A stretch of DNA of 64,000 bases from an uncultured Lachnospiraceae bacterium (GTDB lineage Bacteria; Bacillota; Clostridia; Lachnospirales; Lachnospiraceae): positions 17,303 through 81,302 of the forward strand of contig CACYMQ010000028.1 in the NCBI GenBank assembly GCA_902775555.1, in the 5' to 3' direction. A model generated the notes under the pieces. It searched no databases. It was not told the origin of the DNA and worked only from the letters and a program-made list of their open reading frames with translations. Shown piece after piece: positions 10,159 to 18,260 of the stretch. Each line of letters begins with the position of its first letter. The stretch's first letter is position 1. Position numbers and translations under genes: made by a program.

Positions 10159-10248
10159 TTTCTTATGATTATGATCATTCATATCGATAAGCTTGACCAC
10201 GAGTGTAACCGCGGCAAGAATCAACATGCATATCTCATATGAACTCAT
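10156..10248 (-). CDS. Small holin-like toxin (type I TA peptide)
   Basis: A 30-residue peptide with the pattern of the putative holin-like toxin family: MSSYE start, one transmembrane helix (about residues 7-24, LILAAVTLVVKLI) and a polar tail ending NDHNHKK. A strong Shine-Dalgarno, AAAGGGGTGAGG, precedes the ATG at 10248; longer upstream starts in the same frame have no comparable site. The stop overlaps a stem-loop shared with a predicted antisense RNA driven from the opposite strand. Family members are membrane-disrupting or membrane-associated toxins repressed by antisense RNA; toxicity here is inference. Confidence 0.75.
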   Translation of the reverse strand: MSSYEICMLILAAVTLVVKLIDMNDHNHKK

Positions 10249-10460
10249 AAGCCTCACCCCTTTCGTCTGACGTCCGGACTGCGGGCGAGGAGCACGTCCC
10301 CCAACTGCATCTCTTATTCTACAAGATTTAGCCATAAAGCGCAAGTCAGTTCATCCATTATTGGAAATATTTTGGATGTTCCGATTGGCAAATGGATATT
10401 CCTGTGGTATTCTGTATATACCCGCAAACCCGTTCAATTCCCACATAAGGAGGGCAGCCC

Positions 10461-11300
10461 ATGAATGAAATGACTCTTGAGGATTTGAAAAGGCTGAAGA
10501 AATACGCCGGATATACGAATGCGATGATCGCCGAGAAGTCCGGAGTGCCGCTCAGTACGGTGCAGAAGGTCTTCAGTGGAAATACGGAATCTCCGAGATA
10601 TGGAACGCTTAAGGCACTTTACCATGCGTTTAGTGACGGGCAGGCTGCAAATGATCCCGATATCGATGGCTCCATGGTCGGGGAGGAGAACCGGTACTAC
10701 GCTCCCGGTTCAACCGCAGCTACAGAGTATATCCTTTCAAAAGACGGGCGGACCGGGAAAACCCTGGATGACTATATGGCGCTCCCGGAGGGCACCCGGA
10801 TTGAACTGATCGATGGTGTCTTCTATGATATGGCAGGTCCGACGGTCATCCATCAGAGGATCGCGTGTATGATCGACTACGCCTTTGAAAGATTTATCAA
10901 TGAGAACGGCGGTTCATGTATACCAAGCATTGCACCCACGGATGTTCGTCTGGACTGCGATGATAAGACTATGGTTCAGCCGGATGTTCTGGTGGTCTGC
11001 GACCGGAGCAAGGTGACAAAGCAAAGGATTGAGGGTGCGCCGGATCTGGTGGTTGAGGTCCTGTCCACCAGCCACTGGTACAATGACATGATCCTGAAGA
11101 TGGGGAAATACAGGAACGCCGGCGTACGGGAATACTGGATCGTGGTCCCGGAGCAGCAGGCCGTCCTGGTCTACCATTTCGAGAAAACGCCAGAGGCAGC
11201 TCAGTATTCATTTGCGGATCAGGTCCCCGTCGGGATATGGGATGGAAAATGTAAGGTGGATTTCAAAAAGATCCTGGAGAATATTCAATTCCTTCTGTAA
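10461..11300 (+). CDS. XRE helix-turn-helix fused to Uma2-family (DUF820) nuclease-like domain
   Basis: 279 residues with AAGGAGGG seven bases before the ATG. Residues about 5-55 are an XRE-type helix-turn-helix (MIAEKSGVPLSTVQKVFSG). Residues about 95-275 match the Uma2/DUF820 family of the PD-(D/E)XK superfamily: an RIELIDG strand, VQPDVLVV, PDLVVEVLSTS and KMGKYRNAGVREYWIV, giving the usual D...E-x-(L/V) acidic positions. Uma2 proteins are predicted nucleases of unknown cellular role, abundant in cyanobacteria. The start is distinct from the divergent toxin, and a strong terminator follows directly. Autoregulation through the HTH is inference. Confidence 0.85.
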   Translation: MNEMTLEDLKRLKKYAGYTNAMIAEKSGVPLSTVQKVFSGNTESPRYGTLKALYHAFSDGQAANDPDIDGSMVGEENRYYAPGSTAATEYILSKDGRTGKTLDDYMALPEGTRIELIDGVFYDMAGPTVIHQRIACMIDYAFERFINENGGSCIPSIAPTDVRLDCDDKTMVQPDVLVVCDRSKVTKQRIEGAPDLVVEVLSTSHWYNDMILKMGKYRNAGVREYWIVVPEQQAVLVYHFEKTPEAAQYSFADQVPVGIWDGKCKVDFKKILENIQFLL

Positions 11301-11309
11301 AGAAAAAAT

Positions 11310-11362
11310 GGGCCGGACCATCGACATCCGCTTTATGCGTACGATGGTCCGGCCCGTTTTGT
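11310..11362. terminator. Rho-independent terminator after XRE-Uma2 gene
   Basis: GGGCCGGACCATCG (11310-11323) pairs perfectly with CGATGGTCCGGCCC (11342-11355), followed by GTTTTG. A-rich sequence on the left side means it could also work on the opposite strand. Confidence 0.9.
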
Positions 11363-11429
11363 ATCTGTTTTATATTTGTTTAATATCTGTTCTCTATTGC
11401 AGGAGAGCAGCATGGTTTATCCGTTCTTC

Positions 11430-11537
11430 CACATGGAAAGCTACGTACAGCACGGGAAGCGTATCGCATGGAAAGCTACGTATCGCGCGGGAAGCATATC
11501 GCATGGGAAGCGTACCGCACAGGAAGCAACGCACTGC
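11430..11537. repeat. Degenerate tandem repeat, 16-19 bp units
   Basis: About six imperfect copies of a unit resembling CATGGGAAGCGTATCG (variants CATGGAAAGCTACGTA, CGCGGGAAGCATATCG, CACAGGAAGCAACGCA). It lies between the XRE-Uma2 terminator and the stop codon of the convergent membrane protein. No coding role seen. Confidence 0.6.
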
Positions 11538-11542
11538 GTGTA

Positions 11543-12895
11543 TTATCGATTCTGCCTTGCGAGATAATCCTGCGTCGTACAGGTGACAGCCAGGATCAGT
11601 AGATACTCGATCTCCCAAAGTGCACCATAGCTCAGCTGCCAGGTGGCGATCAGCAGGATGAGTATGACGAAGACCCTGCTTACCAGGCGACTGATCCGGT
11701 CGGTCTTTGCATGAACCACATCGGTTCCGCCGACACCCCAGCGGTAGAAGCACATGGGAATGATCACCGCCACAAAAAATGCGCCCAGGAGATACACCAG
11801 GCCGATGAACATGGAGGTAAAGCATAACAGCACTGTCGCCAGTACGGTAAGGATCCCGAAGAGTATCCCATTCACCTTGATGGATTTACGGCGTTCCATC
11901 TCTGCCCGTTCCTGCGCTTCCCAGTAATCCCAGGATGGCGCCAGGCTCCGTCCCAGCTGACGGAAGATCACCGCCGCCGCTGCTGCAATGACCATTCCGG
12001 CAAAGAGTCCATAATGCGTGTCCTGCTGCCGAATGGTGATCAGGGTCAGGATCCCCAGCGTAATAAACGCCAGACACCCGATCCCGAAGAATACGATGTA
12101 TATGATATCCCGGGATGTAAGCGCACCGCTCTCCTCGCCCGTACCTCTGCCGCTCGCTCCTCCTTTGGCATTTGCGGTCTCAGGAACAACATCCCCCGTC
12201 TTCCCATCCGGAGTGATGGTCTTCGTCGGATCCTGCTCCGTCTTAAGGTTCTCCGTGGTTTGGAGTTCCTCATTTTCCTCATTCTGTTTGTTCAATGGGT
12301 CTACGTCGACGAAGGTCAGGACAACCTCATCGTCATCGTCGTCGCCATAAATAATTTCATCCTGTCCTTTCGGATGGAAATATTCGTCCTGCCCTTCCGG
12401 ATGGACTTCTTCCGCCCTACTCTCTCCTTCATCTTCTAAGGAGATATCAGCAGTTTTCTCTACCACAGAATCATCTCCGTCTATCTCCGAAGCATGATCC
12501 GGTTGTTCCGTACCATCTCCTGCAGACTCCATAAACAGTCCCAGGTAGAGATCCTTCTCCGCCATGATCATCAGGATCAGGAACAGCAAGGTCATGACCA
12601 GTCCCTGTGACATCTCGTAGTGGAAATTCAATTCCAGAAGCACGCCCGCAAGCACTGTTCCGATAATGTAAACGATGCTGTCCACGTCTGCAGTTCCGCG
12701 TTTCTTAGCACCGGTCGCGATCAGGAATTTATCCAGGAACAGGCGTACCAGGATGCAGGCCAGAAGGATCGCTGCATTTCCGATCACCACGCCTTTTGTC
12801 ACGTCATAGGCCAGGGCATGCACGGCAACATCCCCCATCGCGTACGCGCTGAGGGTGTGGACAAAAAATGAAATTATAAGAATGATCCATGCCAT
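11543..12895 (-). CDS. Multi-pass membrane protein with acidic cytosolic-type loop, unknown function
   Basis: 450 residues. Two hydrophobic blocks (about 1-115 with three to four helices, and about 263-445 with five or six helices) flank a hydrophilic, very acidic region (about 120-255, including a run of five Asp and many Glu). Residues near 315-340 are a short charged segment (WDYWEAQERAEMERR). I do not recognise the family. It starts 18 bp after the stop of the symporter and has only a weak ribosome site, so it is probably translated from the same message. The acidic loop could be a binding or regulatory segment; that is a guess. Confidence 0.7.
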   Translation of the reverse strand: MAWIILIISFFVHTLSAYAMGDVAVHALAYDVTKGVVIGNAAILLACILVRLFLDKFLIATGAKKRGTADVDSIVYIIGTVLAGVLLELNFHYEMSQGLVMTLLFLILMIMAEKDLYLGLFMESAGDGTEQPDHASEIDGDDSVVEKTADISLEDEGESRAEEVHPEGQDEYFHPKGQDEIIYGDDDDDEVVLTFVDVDPLNKQNEENEELQTTENLKTEQDPTKTITPDGKTGDVVPETANAKGGASGRGTGEESGALTSRDIIYIVFFGIGCLAFITLGILTLITIRQQDTHYGLFAGMVIAAAAAVIFRQLGRSLAPSWDYWEAQERAEMERRKSIKVNGILFGILTVLATVLLCFTSMFIGLVYLLGAFFVAVIIPMCFYRWGVGGTDVVHAKTDRISRLVSRVFVILILLIATWQLSYGALWEIEYLLILAVTCTTQDYLARQNR

Positions 12896-12913
12896 AACAT
12901 TTCTCTTATTCTA

Positions 12914-14320
12914 TCAGAACTTCAGGATTCCAACCGCCATCAGCAGCAGTGTGAACAGCAGCACCGGAGCCACGAACTTCACCATGACGATGAAAAGATT
13001 CTTCCGCCCCAGACGCTCGCCGTTCTTCGTCACCTCGTCAATGACCGTGTTGGGCTTCAGTACCCAGCCGATCATGATACAGGTGGCTATGGCTACGACA
13101 GGCATCAGCACGTTATTGCTTATATAGTCGAAGAAGTCGAGGATCTGCGCGGAGCCACCGGGAGCGGTATTCGGCAGCTTTGTTTCGAAGTACCATACAT
13201 TGTATCCAAGGCAGACAACCACCGCCAGTCCCAGCGCCAGCAGGGACTCGATGATGGTGGCATTTCTCCGCTTCCACTTGAATTTATCGATCATGCTGGA
13301 AACCACTGCCTCCAGGATGGACATGGCACTCGTAACAGCAGCAAAAAGGACCATCAGGAAAAATGCCACACCGATAAAGGGGCCGATGGCACCCATTTTA
13401 TCAAAGACCTTCGGAAGGGCTACAAACATCAGGGACGGACCGGCCTTCATGCCTTCCACACCCTGGAATACATAGACCGCCGGAATGATCATGACACCGG
13501 CCAGGAACGCCACCACGGTATCAAAGATCTCAATCTGATTGACGGACTTCACCATATTTGCATCATCATTCACATAGGAACCATAGGTGATCATGATACC
13601 CATGGCCACACTGATACTGTAGAACAACTGCCCCAGCGCATCCATCAGGGTGGTCATGAATTTACTGAAGGTCAGGCCGTCCAGGTCCGGAACACACAGG
13701 ACCTTAAGACCCTGCATGCCGGTGACCGTCTCCCCATCTGCATTTGTATTCTTCAGGGTAAGGGAATAAATCGCGATTCCGACGACAAGGATCAGCAGGG
13801 CCGGCATAACGATGCGGGATACACGCTCGATCCCCTTTCCGACTCCTGCAAGAATGATCACGGCACAGATCAGCAGGAAGATCACTGTAAAGACGATAGG
13901 CTCCACATTTCCCGTGATGAAACCGCCGAAGAAACCATCATCCGTCGCTTCCGATCCTTTTCCGGTCAGGAATACGATAAGGTACTTCAGTACCCATCCG
14001 CCGATCACGCAGTAATACGGCATGATGATGAAGGGAACCGCGCAGGCGAAGCCTCCGATCCAGCCGCATCTTTTGTCCAGCCGGCCATAGGCGGTCAGCG
14101 GACTCTGCTTGGTCTTTCGTCCGATGGCCACTTCCGTCAGAAGGAGGGTAAATCCGAAGGTGACTGCAAGTGCCAGGTAGACTACCAGGAACAGCCCTCC
14201 GCCGTCCTTCGCCGCCAGCGACGGGAATCTCCAGATATTACCGAGGCCAACCGCACTTCCGGCTGCTGCCAGAACAAAACCGAAGGATCCTCTGAACGAA
14301 CTGCGTTTTTTCTCTTCCAT
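12914..14320 (-). CDS. Sodium-dependent symporter of the NSS/SNF family
   Basis: 468 residues from the ATG at 14320, preceded by AAGGGG. The N-terminus has the NSS TM1 signature GSAVGLGNIWRFPSL with the unwound Gly-containing segment that helps bind sodium and substrate, followed by about eleven hydrophobic helices. Bacterial members such as MhsT, TnaT and LeuT carry amino acids into the cell with sodium. The charged loop between TM1 and TM2 (ERKTKQSPLTAY-type, here GRKTKQ) is also typical. Substrate cannot be read from the sequence, though hydrophobic or aromatic amino acids are usual. The downstream membrane protein is probably cotranscribed. Confidence 0.92.
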   Translation of the reverse strand: MEEKKRSSFRGSFGFVLAAAGSAVGLGNIWRFPSLAAKDGGGLFLVVYLALAVTFGFTLLLTEVAIGRKTKQSPLTAYGRLDKRCGWIGGFACAVPFIIMPYYCVIGGWVLKYLIVFLTGKGSEATDDGFFGGFITGNVEPIVFTVIFLLICAVIILAGVGKGIERVSRIVMPALLILVVGIAIYSLTLKNTNADGETVTGMQGLKVLCVPDLDGLTFSKFMTTLMDALGQLFYSISVAMGIMITYGSYVNDDANMVKSVNQIEIFDTVVAFLAGVMIIPAVYVFQGVEGMKAGPSLMFVALPKVFDKMGAIGPFIGVAFFLMVLFAAVTSAMSILEAVVSSMIDKFKWKRRNATIIESLLALGLAVVVCLGYNVWYFETKLPNTAPGGSAQILDFFDYISNNVLMPVVAIATCIMIGWVLKPNTVIDEVTKNGERLGRKNLFIVMVKFVAPVLLFTLLLMAVGILKF

Positions 14321-14679
14321 GATTGATCTATCCCCTTTTCCCCGCACACGGGTACCATATCCGGATACAGCCGGACGAACGCCGTACAGCAAGTCATTTT
14401 CAGTATTTCACCCCAGGCAGCCGGAAAGCTTCATTCATCCGCAGACCGCCCAACGGCGCTATCCGTTTGATTGTATCAGAATCCGGAAGAATCTTCAATC
14501 AATAAGGGGCCATTTGCATTTCTTTTATACATTTAATCATTTCTGTCATGCCGGATCTGCCCATTTCAGATGGGTGTTCAGGCCACACTAAGGGCACATT
14601 CATCGGCCGGACGGCGTAGGCGGACATGTTTCCGTTCCGGCCATTTGAAAATCGATTTGCCGGAATTCGCAAATTTCAC
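14321..14679. other. Intergenic region between transporter and tRNA promoter
   Basis: I see no gene, riboswitch or repeat family in this 359-bp stretch. It must contain the promoter of the minus-strand transporter gene, but no clear -35/-10 pair stands out. Confidence 0.4.
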
Positions 14680-14708
14680 TTGCAAGTTTCCCACGTTTGT
14701 TGTAGTAT
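14680..14708 (+). promoter_or_regulatory. Promoter of tRNA-Pro
   Basis: TTGCAA (14680-14685) and TAGTAT (14703-14708) are 17 bp apart, and the tRNA begins 22 bp after the -10. Confidence 0.6.
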
Positions 14709-14729
14709 AGTACGGTACCGAAAGGGAAC

Positions 14730-14802
14730 CGGGATGTAGTTCAGGTGGTAGAACGCTTGACTGGGGGTCAAGAGGTCGCAGGTTCAAGTCCTGTCATTCC
14801 GA
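14730..14802 (+). tRNA. tRNA-Pro, anticodon GGG
   Basis: 73 nt folding as a cloverleaf. Acceptor CGGGATG pairs with CATTCCG (one G-U), the anticodon stem CTTGA/TCAAG encloses loop CTGGGGG with anticodon GGG, and the T arm is CAGGTTCAAGTCCTG. C1-G72 with discriminator A is usual for bacterial tRNA-Pro. The 3' CCA is not encoded. It stands alone with its own promoter and terminator. Confidence 0.95.
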
Positions 14803-14806
14803 CAAC

Positions 14807-14850
14807 AAAGAGGATATGTGCAGTTCATTTGCACATATCCTCTTTATTTC
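14807..14850 (+). terminator. Terminator after tRNA-Pro
   Basis: AAAGAGGATATGTGC (14807-14821) pairs perfectly with GCACATATCCTCTTT (14831-14845), followed by ATTTC. Confidence 0.9.
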
Positions 14851-14924
14851 TTTGCTGCGCTGAGGATCGCCTGTCCCCTGCGTTTATATCTGCTCTGCGT
14901 TTATATCTGCTCCATTCAAATGTT

Positions 14925-15434
14925 CTACGCCAGAAAGCTCTCCGCCATCGCCGATGCCTCAGGATTCAGTTTCCCGTTGTCATCCAGTATTCGGAGCTGC
15001 AGAAGTTTTCGCATCTTTTCGGATGCCTTCACTCCCTTATGGAAGACGCCGATCTGCATTGCATTATACTGTGTAAAACTGGTCCCGCGATTCCCGATCA
15101 GATCACGCATCTCATAATTAAGATGAGTGAGTGCGGCGTCCTGTGACGTGATCTGGTGATACAGGAGCTTTACGGTCTTTTTTACCGCCTTCAGATTCTC
15201 CTCATCCTTCGCCAGGCTCTCCACATCCTCCTTCGGAAAGTCCGCACCCCATAGGGTTCTGTCGATATCCGACATGCCGGTGCGGTCCAGTAATGCCTCC
15301 GAGTTACGGATCGTATCGATCAGCACCGTGTCCGTAAGGCGGTTATAGGATTCCAGAAGCTCGGTCACTTCCTCTGCAAGTCTCGGATCCGCATCCGGTT
15401 CCTTCTTGCTTTTACCAAAGAAAAATAACGGCAT
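14925..15434 (-). CDS. Small conserved-looking cytosolic protein, unknown function
   Basis: 169 residues, start with AAGGAGGG eight bases upstream. After a short hydrophobic start (MPLFFFG) and a basic patch (KSKKE), the protein is mostly helical and charged with predicted coiled-coil-like stretches near residues 75-115 (KAVKKTVKLLYHQ). No catalytic motif is visible and I do not recognise the family. Its ribosome site overlaps the stop codon of the upstream gene 12 bp away, so the two are translationally close and very likely one operon. Confidence 0.7.
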   Translation of the reverse strand: MPLFFFGKSKKEPDADPRLAEEVTELLESYNRLTDTVLIDTIRNSEALLDRTGMSDIDRTLWGADFPKEDVESLAKDEENLKAVKKTVKLLYHQITSQDAALTHLNYEMRDLIGNRGTSFTQYNAMQIGVFHKGVKASEKMRKLLQLRILDDNGKLNPEASAMAESFLA

Positions 15435-15445
15435 ACCTTCCCTCC

Positions 15446-16009
15446 TTACTTTCGACCCGTCATCTGTTCCCTCGCATGCGCAGAGATCACCCGTTCACGT
15501 TCCTTCAGATTTTTCAACTGGAGCTTCACGTCTTCATTTCCGGTCTCTCTTTCGCGGATAAGGGATTCCTCCATCGCCACGGCATTTGCGGCGATCAGCG
15601 TATGCTCCATCTCACGAAAATCCTTCTCGTCCACCTCCAGCTTTCTTACCGCTTCTTCGATGAGGCGGCGCTCGGCGTCTGCATACCCGCGATCACAGAG
15701 CGCGATCGTCAGCATATTCCATACCATCAATCGCCCCGGGATGGTCCGGTCCGTCTGGATATCCGTTGCACCGGCCAGCTCACGGTCTATGGCATTCATC
15801 AGATGAAATACGGGATCTCCCTCCGTGACCGTCAGGGCCTGCTGTTTGCATTCCCATAGAAGGTCAGCCTTATAGGTGTCATACACCGTATCATCCAGGA
15901 GGTAGCCCAGCTCATCGAATTTACTTCGCTCGTTATCGCTGATCAGCCCGTCGGCTGCCATCATGAAATAGCATATCTTCAGTGCATTTTTCTTGTCGAT
16001 ATACTTCAT
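15446..16009 (-). CDS. TerB-like helical protein, unknown function
   Basis: 187 residues. The N-terminal pattern MMAADGLISDNERSKFDELG resembles the acidic helix of TerB/DnaJ-like (tellurite-resistance-type) domains, where the xADGxISxxE motif may bind metal; the match is by eye only. The C-terminal third (ESLIRERETGNEDVKLQLKNLKERER) is likely coiled coil. It is the first gene of a two-gene unit with the protein that follows. A repeat cluster lies immediately upstream. Confidence 0.7.
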   Translation of the reverse strand: MKYIDKKNALKICYFMMAADGLISDNERSKFDELGYLLDDTVYDTYKADLLWECKQQALTVTEGDPVFHLMNAIDRELAGATDIQTDRTIPGRLMVWNMLTIALCDRGYADAERRLIEEAVRKLEVDEKDFREMEHTLIAANAVAMEESLIRERETGNEDVKLQLKNLKERERVISAHAREQMTGRK

Positions 16010-16054
16010 CCCGTCCTTCTCCCCTCTTGTATATATAACCCTGTCTGTTTTCGA

Positions 16055-16276
16055 TTTCAGGATCCTTCGCTTCGCTCAGGATGACACATTCTTGTCATTC
16101 TGAGGGCGCAGCCCGAAGAATCTTCTGTCCGGAAGATCCTTCGCTTCGCTCAGGATGACACCCACCCGCTCAGGAGGACACCCACATGTCATTCTGAGGA
16201 GCACAGCGACGAAGAATCTTTGAATCAGGCAGCTCCTTCGCTTCGCTCAGGATGACATCCACCCGCTCAGGATGAC
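16055..16276. repeat. Interspersed palindromic repeat cluster
   Basis: Several copies of GATCCTTCGCTTCGCTCAGGATGACA and its inverted partner TGTCATTCTGAGG...CGAAGAATCTT fill the gap between the TerB-like and FIST-GGDEF genes. The same family recurs at about 31.2, 60.5-60.85 and 61.67-61.89 kb. Pairs of copies in opposite orientation can form hairpins, like REP/MITE-type elements. Confidence 0.8.
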
Positions 16277-16278
16277 AC

Positions 16279-18060
16279 TCACCCGCGTACTACCTGATTC
16301 TTTCCCTGCTTCTTGGCCTTGTAGAGCGCATCGTCAACCCGCATACACAGGATATCCGGATCTTCCCCGGAAATGGCCTGGGCAACCCCGAGACTCATGG
16401 TCTGATGTCCACAGTGGTCGAATCCGATCTCCGTGAAGCTTTTCCGCATGATCTCCGCGATCCCGGCTGCCATTTCCAGATCAAAGCCCGGAAGCATCAC
16501 CATGAATTCCTCACCGCCCCAGCGTCCGGCCACACTTCCCGGCGCATGTACATCGATCGTACGCTTCAGCATTTCCGCCAGGCGGATCAGGACCTGATCT
16601 CCTTCCGCGTGGCCATAGGTATCATTTACCTTTTTAAAATCATCCACATCCATCATGATCAGGGACACGGGGTTCGTGGAAATGCCCTCTTCGGTTTCAT
16701 CACTGAACCGGTTCACCCTTTCCGTGATCCTTCTCTGGATCTCCATACGGTTGTACAGTCTGGTCAGTCCATCCGAGATCGCCACCATTTCCAGCTGACG
16801 ATTGACAGCTGCCAGTTCCTCCGTAGCCGCCTGGATAAATGTGGCAAGCCGGTTTACCATGGATACTCGTCCGGAGAATTCCATGCCATACCCTTCCATG
16901 GACGGCATCTCCTTCTGCTCGATGACGTCGCCTTCCCGAAGTGCTCCTACCACAAGCGTAACATTGTGCTGATTCAGGTGCTCCTTCGTCCGCAGAAACT
17001 CACCGGATGTGAAGAAGCCCGAAGCCGGAGCAAGCAGCTGGAAGGGCGCAGTCTCGCGGGAGACCTCCGAACCCCAGAAAGTCCGTCTGGCGCCACAGGA
17101 ATAAAGCTTGATCACTTCCGGACTGAACCGGTTCAGGGCCTTGATCTCTCCGGCGACCTCTCGCAGTATGGTTTCCGGATCGCCATAGGAGATCCGGGCC
17201 ATATCGCCTTCGTACATATCCGAGGTCATGACCAGCGCACCATCATCCAGACTGGCTGTAGGTGCCCGAAGAAGCTGGATCCCGTTATGATCGAAAACGA
17301 ACGGGAACTCCAGCGTGTTGCTGAAGAAATTCTCATCATTTTCTATATTCAGATATCTGTAGTACGTATCATATGCCGGACGGTTTTCGATCTCATACAG
17401 CACATTTCTCTTAACCTTTGTGATCTCAAGTTCGCGCCCCAGAGGCTTCCACCCGGTGATATAGGTGGTCTCTACGTGAAGATCGTCTCCGCCCATAAGT
17501 ACAAATACGACGCCATGATCTGTATAGCCTCCCACACTGGAGAACACACAGGCTTCGTCGTCATTCATATCCCTGTTAAATGCGCCGCCTCCGTAGATCG
17601 CTATATCTCTCCGGGCCGCACGAAAGCGATCCGAGAAGCCGGTCATGGACATGCCGCGGATCGTAACCAAAAGCTCTATCGCTGTCACCCATGTATTATC
17701 GTCCAGAAACCGAAGCAGTTCCGATGTGACACGGGATTCATTCTCTTCATTCAGATCATACTGCAGGATCTGCACCCTGCTTGTGGGATATTCAAATACC
17801 GTACAGGTGATGGCTATGGTCCTTCCCGACAGCTCCCCGTTAATGATATGACCATTGGTGGAGCAGCCGAAAATGAGTGCATCCGGGATCTCATCCTTGA
17901 TGGTATCCATTACCTTTTCTACCGCTTCCCGGTCGATGATATCGATGAATACCTGAAAAACCATCCGGGAATAGATCTTCGTCCTGGACCACTGGCTGAT
18001 CTTACGAAGCTCCCGTACCAAAGCATCCTGCCCTTTATAACCGAACTGAAACTGACGCAT
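16279..18060 (-). CDS. FIST sensor domain fused to GGDEF diguanylate cyclase
   Basis: 593 residues from the ATG at 18060, which has AAGGGGGG just upstream. Residues about 30-385 match FIST N and FIST C sensory domains (DALIFGCSTNGHI, IYGGGAFN, PFQLLAPASGFFTSGE), thought to sense small ligands in the cytoplasm. A short helical linker leads to a GGDEF domain with active-site GGEEF at about residue 515, plus DDFKKVNDTYGHAEGD and LYKAKKQGKN. It should make c-di-GMP from two GTP. The RxxD inhibitory site normally five residues before GGEEF is replaced by APGS; an RTID lies too far upstream. No membrane segments. A c-di-GMP-I riboswitch sits at 42.8 kb in the same window. Confidence 0.9.
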   Translation of the reverse strand: MRQFQFGYKGQDALVRELRKISQWSRTKIYSRMVFQVFIDIIDREAVEKVMDTIKDEIPDALIFGCSTNGHIINGELSGRTIAITCTVFEYPTSRVQILQYDLNEENESRVTSELLRFLDDNTWVTAIELLVTIRGMSMTGFSDRFRAARRDIAIYGGGAFNRDMNDDEACVFSSVGGYTDHGVVFVLMGGDDLHVETTYITGWKPLGRELEITKVKRNVLYEIENRPAYDTYYRYLNIENDENFFSNTLEFPFVFDHNGIQLLRAPTASLDDGALVMTSDMYEGDMARISYGDPETILREVAGEIKALNRFSPEVIKLYSCGARRTFWGSEVSRETAPFQLLAPASGFFTSGEFLRTKEHLNQHNVTLVVGALREGDVIEQKEMPSMEGYGMEFSGRVSMVNRLATFIQAATEELAAVNRQLEMVAISDGLTRLYNRMEIQRRITERVNRFSDETEEGISTNPVSLIMMDVDDFKKVNDTYGHAEGDQVLIRLAEMLKRTIDVHAPGSVAGRWGGEEFMVMLPGFDLEMAAGIAEIMRKSFTEIGFDHCGHQTMSLGVAQAISGEDPDILCMRVDDALYKAKKQGKNQVVRG

Positions 18061-18183
18061 ACTATCCCCCCTTAAGTAACCTAATCGTATAGTCAATGCC
18101 AAAAATACCCATACATCACCATATTATCCCGTCATATAAAATGTGTCAAGCACGCTATCTTCCTGTCACTGTCCCAAATACGA

Positions 18184-18226
18184 ACACAACCTCCGGAATG
18201 TGCATAAAACAACATTCGGAGGTTGT
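18184..18226. terminator. Stem-loop after pyridoxamine kinase gene
   Basis: CACAACCTCCGGAATGT (18184-18200) pairs with ACATTCGGAGGTTGTG (18211-18226) with one bulge. It lies between the kinase stop and the start region of the FIST-GGDEF gene. The U-run is weak (TGTTCGTATTT on the minus strand). Confidence 0.6.
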
Positions 18227-18260
18227 GCATAGTATATTGAGATATAAAAGGCGTGATCGA

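Noticed and set aside
11361-11542. Small plus-strand gene in the repeat region after the XRE-Uma2 terminator
   Set aside because: The frames only read through the degenerate tandem repeat and lie past a strong terminator.
16405-18075. Long plus-strand open frame (556 codons) opposite the FIST-GGDEF gene
   Set aside because: The opposite strand encodes a clear GGDEF enzyme; the plus frame is a codon-bias shadow with His/Arg-rich nonsense composition.
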